A stretch of 64,000 bases of DNA. Source: Aphodovivens sp036306585 (GTDB lineage: Bacteria; Actinomycetota; Coriobacteriia; Coriobacteriales; Eggerthellaceae). The stretch is taken from NCBI GenBank assembly GCA_036306585.1, contig JAXJZF010000006.1, forward strand, positions 248,001 through 312,000. Reading direction: 5' to 3'. This document shows positions 24,867 through 32,955 of this stretch, piece by piece (within the stretch, counting starts at the first letter, position 1; the number at the start of each line of letters is the position of its first letter). Below the pieces are notes generated by a model. It ran no database searches. It had not been told where the DNA came from and saw only the letters and a program-made list of their open reading frames with translations. The position numbers and the translations under genes were made by a program.

Positions 24867-25220
24867 GGCGCCTTCCGTCACTAGAGGTGGTTCACGCGCG
24901 TGCGCGCGAGGTTGCCTTTGTCAACGAAGACGTATTTTAGTGCTTTGCGGGTGGTTTAGGGTTGGTTGGGGGCATAACGTGCGGATTTGGGTATGCAACG
25001 CCGCTTGCCGCCGCATGTGTCCGTTGGCCGGGCAGCAAGCTGAAATCATTTAAGGTGAGTGCGAGGTGCGTTGACTTCTCGTTATGTTTCGCCATCGTTC
25101 ACAAAGATGTAATATTCCGGAAACATTTCGCTTCTATCGTAATCGCTGCCCGTTTGAAGGGCGTTAATCGACAAGCAGTGCGCCGGGCACGGGCGCTGCG
25201 GAAAGAAGAGGTTTTTCGCT
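24867..25220. other. Upstream region of the rhamnose operon and cstA leader
   Basis: No gene is supported here. It must hold the minus-strand promoter of the rhamnose operon and the plus-strand promoter of the leader transcript. TTGACT at about 25070 and an AT-rich patch with TAATAT near 25110 are candidate promoter parts, but spacing is not convincing. No rhamnose regulator gene lies next to the operon. Confidence 0.4.
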
Positions 25221-25265
25221 ATGCACATCGATCTGCTGCACATTCTGGTTCTGCTGATTAGCTAG
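25221..25265 (+). CDS. Leader peptide MHIDLLHILVLLIS upstream of cstA
   Basis: A 14-codon open frame, ATG to TAG, with a strong ribosome site AAGAAGAGG nine bases upstream. Nine of 14 residues are branched-chain: five Leu (all CTG, including two CTG-CTG pairs), three Ile and one Val. It ends exactly where a series of hairpins begins. This is the layout of a transcription-attenuation leader, in which ribosome stalling at scarce Leu/Ile tRNA alters downstream RNA folding. Too short to be a functional protein by itself, though a tiny membrane peptide cannot be excluded. Confidence 0.7.
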   Translation: MHIDLLHILVLLIS

Positions 25266-25346
25266 CACGGGTTGGACATAGCGTGGTCCGCCCGTGGGAG
25301 ATCGGGCGGCCTGATCGAGGGCTGTCATTCGACGGCCCTCTTTTTT
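25266..25346 (+). promoter_or_regulatory. Attenuator with competing hairpins and terminator before cstA
   Basis: Three overlapping structures follow the leader stop codon. Hairpin 1:2 is CACGGG (25266-25271) with CCCGTG (25291-25296), plus an inner GGAC/GTCC. An alternative hairpin 2:3 uses CCGCCCG (25288-25294) with CGGGCGG (25303-25309) and excludes 1:2. The terminator has arms 25317-25326 and 25331-25340 (GAGGGCTGTC / GACGGCCCTC, one wobble), an ATTC loop and six T. Transcription into cstA would depend on which fold wins. Folding was judged by eye. Confidence 0.7.
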
Positions 25347-25461
25347 ATGTCCGGCAGGCCAGAGCTCTTCGAACGCTGAGCGCGTGACGGAAAGCCGGCA
25401 GGTGGATTCGCACGGGAAACGCCTCTGACAAGAAAAGGAAAGGAAGGAGAAGCAAAAGGTT

Positions 25462-27336
25462 ATGAACGGAGTTATCGTTGTCGTGGTGGCAGCGGTGGTG
25501 CTCGCGGCAGGCTATGTGTTCTACGGACGCTGGCTTGCGAAGTCGTGGGGGATCGACCGCAGCGCGCTGACGCCTGCCAAGCGCATGAAGGATGGGAAGA
25601 ACTTCTCTCCCGCTTCGTGCTTCACCGCGTTTTCCCATCAGTTCAGCTCCATTTGCGGCGCCGGCCCGGTGACGGGCACCATCGCCGCGTTGATGTTCGG
25701 GTGGCTGCCGGTTCTGCTGTGGGTGCTCGTCGGCGGCATCTTCTTCGGTGCCGTGCATGACTTCGGCGCGCTGTATGCCAGCGTGAAAAACAACGGCAAG
25801 TCGCTTGCCCAGCTTATCGAGAAGTACATCGGCCGTACGGGCCGCAGGCTGTTCCTGCTGTTCAGCTGGCTGTTCACCATCATCGTCATCGCGGCGTTCG
25901 TCGACATGGTTGCCGGCACGTTCCAGGCGTCCTTCGATGCGTCGGGCGCTGTCGATGCCGCCAAGTCCTACGCCGGCGGCACGGCGGGTACCATTTCCAT
26001 CCTTTTCACCTTCGTGGCCATCCTTTTCGGTTGGATCAATCGTCGTTTCGGCCTGAAGGGCTGGAAGGAGCTCGTGCTGGCCGTGGTGCTGTTCGTGGCG
26101 ATGTTTGCCGTGGGCATGCAGTTCCCCATCTACCTTGACAAGTTCGGCTGGTTCGCCGTCATCGTGGTGTACCTGCTGTTCGCCGCTGCCATGCCTATCC
26201 AGACGCTGAAGCAGCCTCGTGACTACCTCACCAGCATCATGATGCTGGTCATGATCGTGTGCGCGGTCATCGGCATCTTCGTGTTGGGCGCCAATGGCGA
26301 TGCCGACATGACCGTCCCGATGGTCGCCGACTTCTCGGCGTTGGCGGCAAAGGGCAGCTATGTGTTCCCGTTGCTGTTCGTCTCCGTCGCATGCGGCGCG
26401 CTCTCTGGCTTCCATAGCCTCGTTTCCACCAACACCTCCTCCAAGCAGGTGTCCAAGGAGCAGGATATGCTGCCGGTGGGCTATGGCGCCATGGTTCTGG
26501 AGTCGTTCGTGGGCGTGCTTGCCATCGTGGTGGCAGCTATCATGTTCACGCAGATCAACACCTCCGGCATCGGCGGTGCTGCAGTGGGCACCCCGTTCCA
26601 GATCTTCTCGCAGGGCGTCGCTCGTGGAATGATGGCATTCGGCGTGAACGGCACGCTCGCCACGGTGTTCATGACCATGTGCGTGTCGGCTTTGGCCCTG
26701 ACCTCGGTTGACGCGGTGGCCCGCATCGGTCGTCTGTCGTTCCAGGAATTCTTTGCCAAGGGCAACGATGCTGCCGAGGATGCCTCTTCCGAGCGCACTG
26801 GCGCAGCGAAGGTCCTCTCCAATACGTGGGTTGCCACGGTGCTCACCCTGGCGTTGGGCATGGCGCTGGCGTTCGGCGGCTATATGAACATCTGGCCGTT
26901 GTTCGGCGCTTCCAACCAGCTGCTGGGCGGCATGACCATGATCACGCTTGCCGTGTTCTGCAAGTGCACGGGCCGCAAGGGCTTTATGCTCTACATTCCC
27001 GTGGTGTTCCTGCTGGCTAGCACGTTCACTTCTCTGGTTCAGAGCACCATCGGCTGCATCAACGCGCTCTCCTCTTCCGGTGCCGCGGTCATCGCGACGT
27101 CTGGCCTGCAGTTGGTGTTCGCCATTCTGCTGATGATCCTGGGCGCTATCGTCGCGTACAATTGCTTGAAGGAATTCTTCACCAAGAAGTCCGGCTCCCT
27201 TCCCGATGAGGAGCCCGAGTGGACCGAGATGGGCCGTGCGGAGTACGGCAACCAGGCTAATGCCTCCGGCAACGACGGGTCGGCTTCCGGCTCGGCGGCT
27301 CGCCCCATGACCCAGCCCGCATCGTCCAAGGCATAA
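25462..27336 (+). CDS. cstA: Carbon starvation protein CstA, peptide/pyruvate transporter
   Basis: A 624-residue integral membrane protein of the CstA family, which imports peptides or pyruvate under nutrient limitation. The N-terminal VFYGRWLAKSWGID, then FTAFSHQFSSICGAGPVTGTIAA and GGIFFGAVHDFGALYASVKN, are family signatures; SGFHSLVSTNTSSKQ is the conserved central loop. About sixteen hydrophobic segments are present. AAGGAAGGAG precedes ATG 25462. It is monocistronic, with a leader peptide and attenuator 115 bases upstream and a strong terminator downstream. The hydrophilic C-terminus beyond residue 575 is probably cytoplasmic. Confidence 0.93.
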   Translation: MNGVIVVVVAAVVLAAGYVFYGRWLAKSWGIDRSALTPAKRMKDGKNFSPASCFTAFSHQFSSICGAGPVTGTIAALMFGWLPVLLWVLVGGIFFGAVHDFGALYASVKNNGKSLAQLIEKYIGRTGRRLFLLFSWLFTIIVIAAFVDMVAGTFQASFDASGAVDAAKSYAGGTAGTISILFTFVAILFGWINRRFGLKGWKELVLAVVLFVAMFAVGMQFPIYLDKFGWFAVIVVYLLFAAAMPIQTLKQPRDYLTSIMMLVMIVCAVIGIFVLGANGDADMTVPMVADFSALAAKGSYVFPLLFVSVACGALSGFHSLVSTNTSSKQVSKEQDMLPVGYGAMVLESFVGVLAIVVAAIMFTQINTSGIGGAAVGTPFQIFSQGVARGMMAFGVNGTLATVFMTMCVSALALTSVDAVARIGRLSFQEFFAKGNDAAEDASSERTGAAKVLSNTWVATVLTLALGMALAFGGYMNIWPLFGASNQLLGGMTMITLAVFCKCTGRKGFMLYIPVVFLLASTFTSLVQSTIGCINALSSSGAAVIATSGLQLVFAILLMILGAIVAYNCLKEFFTKKSGSLPDEEPEWTEMGRAEYGNQANASGNDGSASGSAARPMTQPASSKA

Positions 27337-27391
27337 CGTCCGCGATGGCGGATTGTTGAACTCGGCGTTCCGCCTACGCGGCGCTGTGCAA

Positions 27392-27430
27392 GAAGGCCTC
27401 CGGTTCCAACGAACCGGAGGCCTTCTCTTA
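27392..27430 (+). terminator. Intrinsic terminator after cstA
   Basis: Perfect 15-bp stem, arms 27392-27406 and 27411-27425 (GAAGGCCTCCGGTTC and its complement), with a four-base CAAC loop and a short T-containing tail. Its AAGG/CCTT base could also stop the opposing kdpE transcript. Confidence 0.8.
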
Positions 27431-27584
27431 TATATGATTGAGATGGTTGCGGTTACGGGGCTGCGCTTTGCTTCTGCGCTCCGCGCTTCACCGAGTGCGC
27501 CTCACGCCTCGAGCTTCATCAGGCATGCTTTGCCGGATGAAGCTCGCTCCAGACGGTGTTGCAGGTTGCGGCCAGTCCCCGCGC

Positions 27585-28283
27585 CTATTCGCCGATGAAG
27601 CGGTACCCGACGCCCACTTCGGTGGCTATGAAGCGCGGGGCGCCCGGTTTGTCTCCCAACTTCCTTCGCAACGATGCCATGATGACGCGAAGCGTTCGGT
27701 ATTCGTCGGAAGAGGGATGACCCCATACCCTGCTCTGAATGAAGCGGTGGGTGAGCGCCTTGCCCCGGTTCTCCACCATCGTTGCAAGCATGTCGTATTC
27801 GTGGGGCGTCAGGTGGACGGGAGCCCCGTCGAGGGTGACGGTTCGCTTTTCGCAGTCGACGTGCAGCCCGTCGATCTCGTAAATGCGCGCCTTCTTCCGA
27901 TCGTCCTGCACCGCCGCACTGGCATGATGGCGCAGCGCCACGCGGATGCGCGCGAACAGCTCTGCAGTGCTGAACGGCTTCACGACATAGTCGTCTGCTC
28001 CGGCGTCGAGCGCCTGCACTTTCTGCTCATCGTTGCTGCGCGCCGTCACCACGATCACGGGCGTATCCCCTTGCTGGCGGATGCGCGCGAGTGCTTCCAT
28101 CCCATCCATGTCGGGCAAGCCGAGATCCAGCAAGATGAGCGCCGGCCCGTTTGCTTCCAGCAAGGAAAGCGCCACCTTGCCCGATGCTGTTTCGCAAACG
28201 CGATACCCTTCGGTCCGCAGCGAGATGCGCAGGAGCCTGCGGATGACGTCGTCGTCTTCCACCACGAGGATCTCATCGCTCAT
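27585..28283 (-). CDS. kdpE: Response regulator, KdpE-like
   Basis: A 232-residue OmpR/PhoB-class regulator. Receiver domain 1-120 has the acidic pair VVEDDD, phospho-acceptor Asp in LILLDLGLPDMDG, Thr in VVTARS and Lys in YVVKPFS. The C-terminal winged helix (about 135-232) contains LTPHEYDMLATMVENRGKAL and EVGVGYRF, matching KdpE. The start overlaps the kinase stop by four bases (ATGA). It is the last gene of a five-gene minus-strand potassium operon, so its likely target is that operon's own promoter or other K+ uptake genes. Confidence 0.9.
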   Translation of the reverse strand: MSDEILVVEDDDVIRRLLRISLRTEGYRVCETASGKVALSLLEANGPALILLDLGLPDMDGMEALARIRQQGDTPVIVVTARSNDEQKVQALDAGADDYVVKPFSTAELFARIRVALRHHASAAVQDDRKKARIYEIDGLHVDCEKRTVTLDGAPVHLTPHEYDMLATMVENRGKALTHRFIQSRVWGHPSSDEYRTLRVIMASLRRKLGDKPGAPRFIATEVGVGYRFIGE

Positions 28284-29827
28284 AGGACGCCCTCCTCGAC
28301 ATCGCCGCCTTGCATCAAGGGCAGGCGAAACTCGAATGTTGCGCCGCCTTCCTCGTTATTGCGTGCGGTGATGGTTCCGCTATGCGCCTCGACGATGGCC
28401 TTGCAAATGCTCAATCCCAAACCGATGCCGCTTTTACCGCTGCCTTCGCCTCCTTCGGATGCGAACCGCATGAACACCTTGCCGATCATGTCTGGCGAGA
28501 TACCCCCGCCATTGTCTGCCACGCGGAATGTCATCGCGTCGCCGTCCCGCCGTGCCGACACCGTGATGCGGGCGTCGGGGCGGGTGTGCTTGATGGCGTT
28601 GTCGATGAGGTTGATCAGCACCTGCCGGATGAGCTTGCCATCCATGGGCACGAGCTCGACTTCGTCGGACGCTTCGGCGACGATCTCGTGCTTGCCGCGA
28701 TAGGGCATTTCGTGCATCACCGCTTCGCCTATCACATCGTCGGGGACCTCCGGCCGGAAATCCAGCGGCACGTCGTCGTCTTGGACGCGCGTCATTCCCA
28801 GGAGGTTGTCGATCATCTCTGCCAGCCAACGTGCGTCCTCGGATATGGAGGAAAGAAGCGCGCGGCGCTCGTCGGGACTGATCGCCTCGGCGTTGCCTTG
28901 GAGGAACTCGGCGTTGCCTTGTATGCCCGCGAGCGGGGTGCGAAGGTCATGAGAGACGCTGCGCAGCAACGTCGTTTTGAATCGCTCGCGTTCGATTTTC
29001 AACTCGTCGGCTCGTGCATGCTCCTCCAGCTGGTTGCGCTCGACCGCGATGACGGTCTGTTTGATCACCGAATCCAGCAGCGATCGAGCCGTGCGTGGCA
29101 AATCGCCCTCCGGGCACTCGATCGACACCACGCCATGCGTTTTCGTTTTTGCGGAAAGGGGGATGTGACGCATCGTGCAGCCGGCGCCCCCCGACGTCCC
29201 CGCACCCGTCTGGTAGTCCTGTTCGAAGCATTCCAGAGCCGCCGCCGCATCCTGCTTGCTGAAGCGCTTCGCGAGGAGCTCGGGATCTGGTTCGTCCAGA
29301 TGGATGAGGACGGTTCGATCGAGCATCTTCGTGAGCATGTCGGCGGCGAACTCGCAGGCTCCTTCAGCGGAGGTGCTGTCGATCAGTCCGGTGCTTATCT
29401 TGTTGAGGCGCTTGAGCATCAGCGCGTTCTGCTGAGCGATATCCACCTGCTGTCTCATGCGGCTGGCAAGCGCTCCAGCGATAAGCGATACGATCGCGAA
29501 GATCGCCAGCGTCACCGCATCGGTCCGATTGAAGATTGCCAGGGAAAAATGAGGCGTCACGAAGAACAGGTCATATACGAGTAGGAACATCACGCCCAGG
29601 CAGATGCCGAGCAAGGCGGTGCCCGTTTCGATAGTGGCGATGAGTATGCATAGGATGAACAGCAGGAAGCTGGCTTCCGGTTCCAACCCTAGAAGCGAGA
29701 ACCCCAGCGCCGTGGCGATGCCTGCTGCGAATAGCAACGTCGTGATGCCCAGGTTGCGCAGGCGCCGATGTCGAGCGTTACTGCCGACAGGGGCTGCCGC
29801 AGCGGCGGGTTTAACGGTGCAAAGCAA
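28280..29827 (-). CDS. kdpD: Sensor histidine kinase, short KdpD lacking the N-terminal sensor domains
   Basis: A 515-residue kinase matching only the second half of KdpD (full-length KdpD is near 900 residues). It has four closely spaced helices (about 28-120, the DUF4118 region), a GAF-like segment, then HisKA (SVSHDLRTPLAGIQGNAEFL) and HATPase (DNAIKHTRPDARI, VADNGGGI, GIGLGLSICK). The N-terminal KdpD/ATP-binding and USP domains are absent, not split off. The TTG start at 29827 has AAGGAGGAGG upstream and overlaps the trkH end by 17 bases. It is presumably a K+- or turgor-responsive partner of the adjacent KdpE. Confidence 0.88.
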   Translation of the reverse strand: MLCTVKPAAAAAPVGSNARHRRLRNLGITTLLFAAGIATALGFSLLGLEPEASFLLFILCILIATIETGTALLGICLGVMFLLVYDLFFVTPHFSLAIFNRTDAVTLAIFAIVSLIAGALASRMRQQVDIAQQNALMLKRLNKISTGLIDSTSAEGACEFAADMLTKMLDRTVLIHLDEPDPELLAKRFSKQDAAAALECFEQDYQTGAGTSGGAGCTMRHIPLSAKTKTHGVVSIECPEGDLPRTARSLLDSVIKQTVIAVERNQLEEHARADELKIERERFKTTLLRSVSHDLRTPLAGIQGNAEFLQGNAEAISPDERRALLSSISEDARWLAEMIDNLLGMTRVQDDDVPLDFRPEVPDDVIGEAVMHEMPYRGKHEIVAEASDEVELVPMDGKLIRQVLINLIDNAIKHTRPDARITVSARRDGDAMTFRVADNGGGISPDMIGKVFMRFASEGGEGSGKSGIGLGLSICKAIVEAHSGTITARNNEEGGATFEFRLPLMQGGDVEEGVL

Positions 29828-31301
29828 GGCTTGCCTCCTCCTTGATGCCTTGAAACATCCATCTTACGCCGAAGATGAGCGGGAATATCTCCAGACGGCC
29901 GAGCAGCATGGCGACCGATCCCGCCAGGAGCACGATAGGCGGGGATCCTGCGCACAGGAAACCCACGCCGATGCCGGTGTTGCCTAAGCACGATGCCGCC
30001 TCGAATACGGCGTCACCCACCGACGCCCCGAACAATGCGAACACGAAGCCGCATATGACCAAAAGACCGATATAGGCCCCCACGAAGGTTTGGACCGAGG
30101 CGATTTCGCTCTCCGTGCACTCGATGCGTTTGCCGAATCGGTTGATCTTGTTGGAGTACACGCGTCTGCGATGACCGAACCGATCGCGCAACGACCAGAT
30201 AAGTCCGCGAGAATACACTACCAGCCTATACACCTTTATACCGCCAGACGTTGAGCCCGCCTCGCCGCCCACGATCATGAGAAACACCAGCATGTACAGA
30301 ATGCTGGGTGCGAGCGTATCGAACTGGGGAATGGTCTGCAACCCGGTGGACGTCATGACGGCGACGGTTTGGAACAACCCCGTCTGCAGCGCGTTGGAGG
30401 GGGAGTCGGCTTGTCCGCTGGTAAGCAGCAAGGTGGCGAACAAGGCGGTTCCGGCGATGATGATGCCCAGATAGGGCAGGGTTTCGGCATGGCGGACGAA
30501 CGCGCGGAGCTTCCCCTGAAAAAGCAGGAAATTCAACAGGAAATTGGTGGCGCCCGCCATCATCAGGATGATGGTGATCAGCTGAATGGCGAAGCCGTCA
30601 TAAGATGCCATGCTATCTGGGCGCACGGCGAAGCCTCCGGTGGAAACGGCGGAAATCGAGATGTTCACGGCATCGAATGCGGGCATTCCGGCGATCATGT
30701 ACGCGAGGGCGCCGACGAGGATAATGCCGGTGTAGAGCAGCAGCACCATGCGCGCCGAGCTAGAGGTCCCCGACAGCAGCCGTTCGGTGTGCCCTTCGGC
30801 GCTGTACAGTTTCAAACCGTGGGAATCGCTCACGATGCAGGAGAGCACCAATATCAGGCCGACACCGCCCACATAATGCATCATGCTGCGATGCAGCAGC
30901 ATGATGCGCGGGCACGATGCCACGTCGACGACGGATAGCCCGGTGGTGGTCAGACCGCTGGTCGATTCGAATATCGCCTGCGGCACGTCCAGCAGTCCGG
31001 CGCAGACCAGCGGCAATGCATTCACTGCGATGGCGCATAGCCAGATGAGCATCGTCGTCCCCGCTGCCTCGATGCGAGATAGCGTGAGCGCAACCTCCCT
31101 TTCCGAGCCGAAGAAGTAGATGAGATATCCTGCGAGCATGGAAAACACGCCGGGGAAGATGAGGCAGGGCGCGTAGCCCAGCTCGTCGGGGAAAGCGGGC
31201 AACGCCAGCAGCGGCACGAGCAGCGCCGCGCCCATGAACACCAATGCCATCCCCGCATATCCGGCGATAGCGCGTCCGCTGTTGCGATGAGCGTTAGCCA
31301 T
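29811..31301 (-). CDS. trkH: Potassium uptake channel subunit TrkH
   Basis: A 496-residue membrane subunit of the Trk/Ktr potassium transporter. The four selectivity-filter Gly regions are visible: STSGLTTTGLSV, SISAVSTGGFAV, MTSTGLQTI and SCLGNTGIGVGFL, each in a pore-helix context. VGGEAGSTSGGIKVYRL is the typical TrkH loop. The ATG overlaps the end of the preceding trkA gene by eight bases. With the two TrkA-like proteins encoded upstream it would form a nucleotide-gated K+ uptake system. Confidence 0.93.
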   Translation of the reverse strand: MANAHRNSGRAIAGYAGMALVFMGAALLVPLLALPAFPDELGYAPCLIFPGVFSMLAGYLIYFFGSEREVALTLSRIEAAGTTMLIWLCAIAVNALPLVCAGLLDVPQAIFESTSGLTTTGLSVVDVASCPRIMLLHRSMMHYVGGVGLILVLSCIVSDSHGLKLYSAEGHTERLLSGTSSSARMVLLLYTGIILVGALAYMIAGMPAFDAVNISISAVSTGGFAVRPDSMASYDGFAIQLITIILMMAGATNFLLNFLLFQGKLRAFVRHAETLPYLGIIIAGTALFATLLLTSGQADSPSNALQTGLFQTVAVMTSTGLQTIPQFDTLAPSILYMLVFLMIVGGEAGSTSGGIKVYRLVVYSRGLIWSLRDRFGHRRRVYSNKINRFGKRIECTESEIASVQTFVGAYIGLLVICGFVFALFGASVGDAVFEAASCLGNTGIGVGFLCAGSPPIVLLAGSVAMLLGRLEIFPLIFGVRWMFQGIKEEASLALHR

Positions 31302-31719
31302 GATGCTTTCGATCCAAAGTTTCCCGTGAGGTTTTCTCGATGAGCTTGGAGACCATGTAAGTCGCGCTGATCGTCGAGGAGATGCCCAGCTTCTTGAACA
31401 AAGGGATGTTGCGCGGGTCGTACACCGTGCACATTTGATGCTCCACGCTGAAATAGTGTTGCGCCATCTGGCATATCACCAGGTTGTCGGCATCGCTGTT
31501 CGTCAAAGCGATCACGATGTCGAATCCTTCGATGTCGGCATCGTCGAGCACATAGCGCTTCGTGGCGTCCCCGCAGATCACCGGTATGCTATGCCGGGAG
31601 GCGAGGCGCTCGCACCATGCGCGATCGCTGTTCACGACCACCACCTCGTTCCCGTCGTTGCGCAGCGACTCCACTAGGTAGTCGGTGCGGGAGCGGCCTC
31701 CTGCTATCAGAACGCGCAT
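31294..31719 (-). CDS. TrkA-N (RCK-N) potassium regulator, second copy
   Basis: A 141-residue single RCK-N domain. The Rossmann glycine loop, reading MRVLIAGGRSRTDYLVESL, is degenerate: Arg-Ser-Arg-Thr replaces the usual second part of GxGxxG. VICGDATKRYVLDDADIEGFD and ALTNSDADNLVICQMA are typical TrkA strands. No TrkA-C domain is present. The altered loop suggests weakened or changed NAD(H) or nucleotide binding, so this copy may be structural. It ends within trkH and follows the other trkA copy by nine bases. Confidence 0.85.
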   Translation of the reverse strand: MRVLIAGGRSRTDYLVESLRNDGNEVVVVNSDRAWCERLASRHSIPVICGDATKRYVLDDADIEGFDIVIALTNSDADNLVICQMAQHYFSVEHQMCTVYDPRNIPLFKKLGISSTISATYMVSKLIEKTSRETLDRKHHG

Positions 31720-31728
31720 GGCAACCTC

Positions 31729-32148
31729 CTAGGATAGCCGCAGCGCTTGGCAGAATGCATCCAAGCACAATCGGTGTGGGCAGATGGCTTCGACAATGCT
31801 TTCCTCGAGCAGCCCGATGAGATCCTCGTCTTCGATGCGTGCGAACACGTGCTCGATGCCGTAGACCTCACTTGCCACACGTGCGAGGAAGTAGTTGACC
31901 GAATCACGGTCGGTGCAGGCGGCGAACACGTCGGCGCGTTTCAGGCCGCAATCCTCAAGCACCGCGACATCCGTACCATCGGCGAGGATGGTCTCGCCGC
32001 CGAAGGCGGTGGAGAGGCCGTCGAACGCATGCGCGTCGCGGTCGACGACGGTGACCGAATACCCTTTGTCTGACAGCTTGTCCGCCACGCGCATGCCGAA
32101 CTCGCCGCAACCCACCACCAACGCTTGCCGTAGTTTCATCAATGCCAT
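31729..32148 (-). CDS. trkA: TrkA-N (RCK-N) potassium regulator, first copy
   Basis: A 139-residue single RCK-N domain with a nearly intact dinucleotide loop (LVVGCGEFGMRVADKL) and the acidic residue after strand 2 (VTVVDRD). ADGTDVAVLEDCGLKRADVF is the conserved second half. ATG 32148 is selected because AGGAG lies seven bases upstream; the longer frame to 32310 has no ribosome site. It is the first gene of the trkA-trkA-trkH-kdpD-kdpE operon; TATACT at 32203-32208 (minus strand) is a candidate -10 box. Confidence 0.88.
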   Translation of the reverse strand: MALMKLRQALVVGCGEFGMRVADKLSDKGYSVTVVDRDAHAFDGLSTAFGGETILADGTDVAVLEDCGLKRADVFAACTDRDSVNYFLARVASEVYGIEHVFARIEDEDLIGLLEESIVEAICPHRLCLDAFCQALRLS

Positions 32149-32410
32149 GGCGCATCTCCTTGAATCGCCGTCGGGTCGACGTCGCGCGACCTTGCGATGG
32201 CGAGTATAGGTTGTGGTCTGTAAAGATACTCTTAATTTCGATGTGCGCCGTTCACGTCGGTGGTCGCTCGTGCACCGTTGCGCTGCCTCCCAACGTCTGA
32301 TGCAGCGCATCCTTTTCCGAGCGGCCTTCCCGCATCGCCATGCTGTGCTTTTAGCGAGCCTGTCCTGAGCGGTGCCTCATTTCGCGGCGAAAGTACGCGC
32401 AATGCGGCTT

Positions 32411-32632
32411 CAGATCCAGTTTTCCTTCCGCTTTTGCCGCCAAACTCCAGTTGTGGACGAGCTGTCGCCGCGGCCGCGCGGATGGCGCTAAGCCAGCAAT
32501 GCTGTGACCAGGCATTTTGCATAAGCGTAATTTGCGGTGGGGCGGAAACCCTTTGAAATCGTGCTGTTTGGACGATTCTGCTCGTCCACAACCGGCGTTT
32601 GGCGGCGCGGAGGGCAAGATTTTTAGATCTGG
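32411..32632. repeat. Long inverted-repeat element, copy 2
   Basis: Sits in the 807-base gap between the trk operon and the DUF3737 gene. Inner arms 32440-32461 and 32581-32602 pair at 20 of 22 positions and carry the same core (CCAGTTGTGGACGAG / CTCGTCCACAACCGG) as the copy at 1861-2092. Outer parts CAGATCCAGTTTTC and TTTTTAGATCTGG also match, and the 119-base spacer keeps TGACCAGG and a GGGGCGGAAACCC segment. Short frames through this region differ between copies and are not genes. The remaining flanks (32149-32410, 32633-32955) hold only promoter-like AT-rich DNA near 32870-32925. Confidence 0.8.
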
Positions 32633-32955
32633 AGGGTCTTCGTTGCAGGTTCGGCAGCGAAGCTGCATGGATTTGCCGCCGCGACGCGATAACACCGCTG
32701 CATCCTGCCCTGCCAACGCGGTGCCGCGCTCTGCCCGCCGTGTGCTGCGCGTGGCGAAGCCGTTGCGGATGCAGCTGCCCGGCAGCGCCGGCACGTTGCT
32801 GTAGCAGGCGGGCTGGGTCGCGTTCGCTTAGGCGACCCATGCCTTCAGGCTATGAGATGGCATGCTCAATAGGTAATTGATATAAGATACACAATGTAAT
32901 TTAATTCACTGATGAGGAGCACTGCAGAATCCCCTTGGATAGGAGGAGCCTCATC

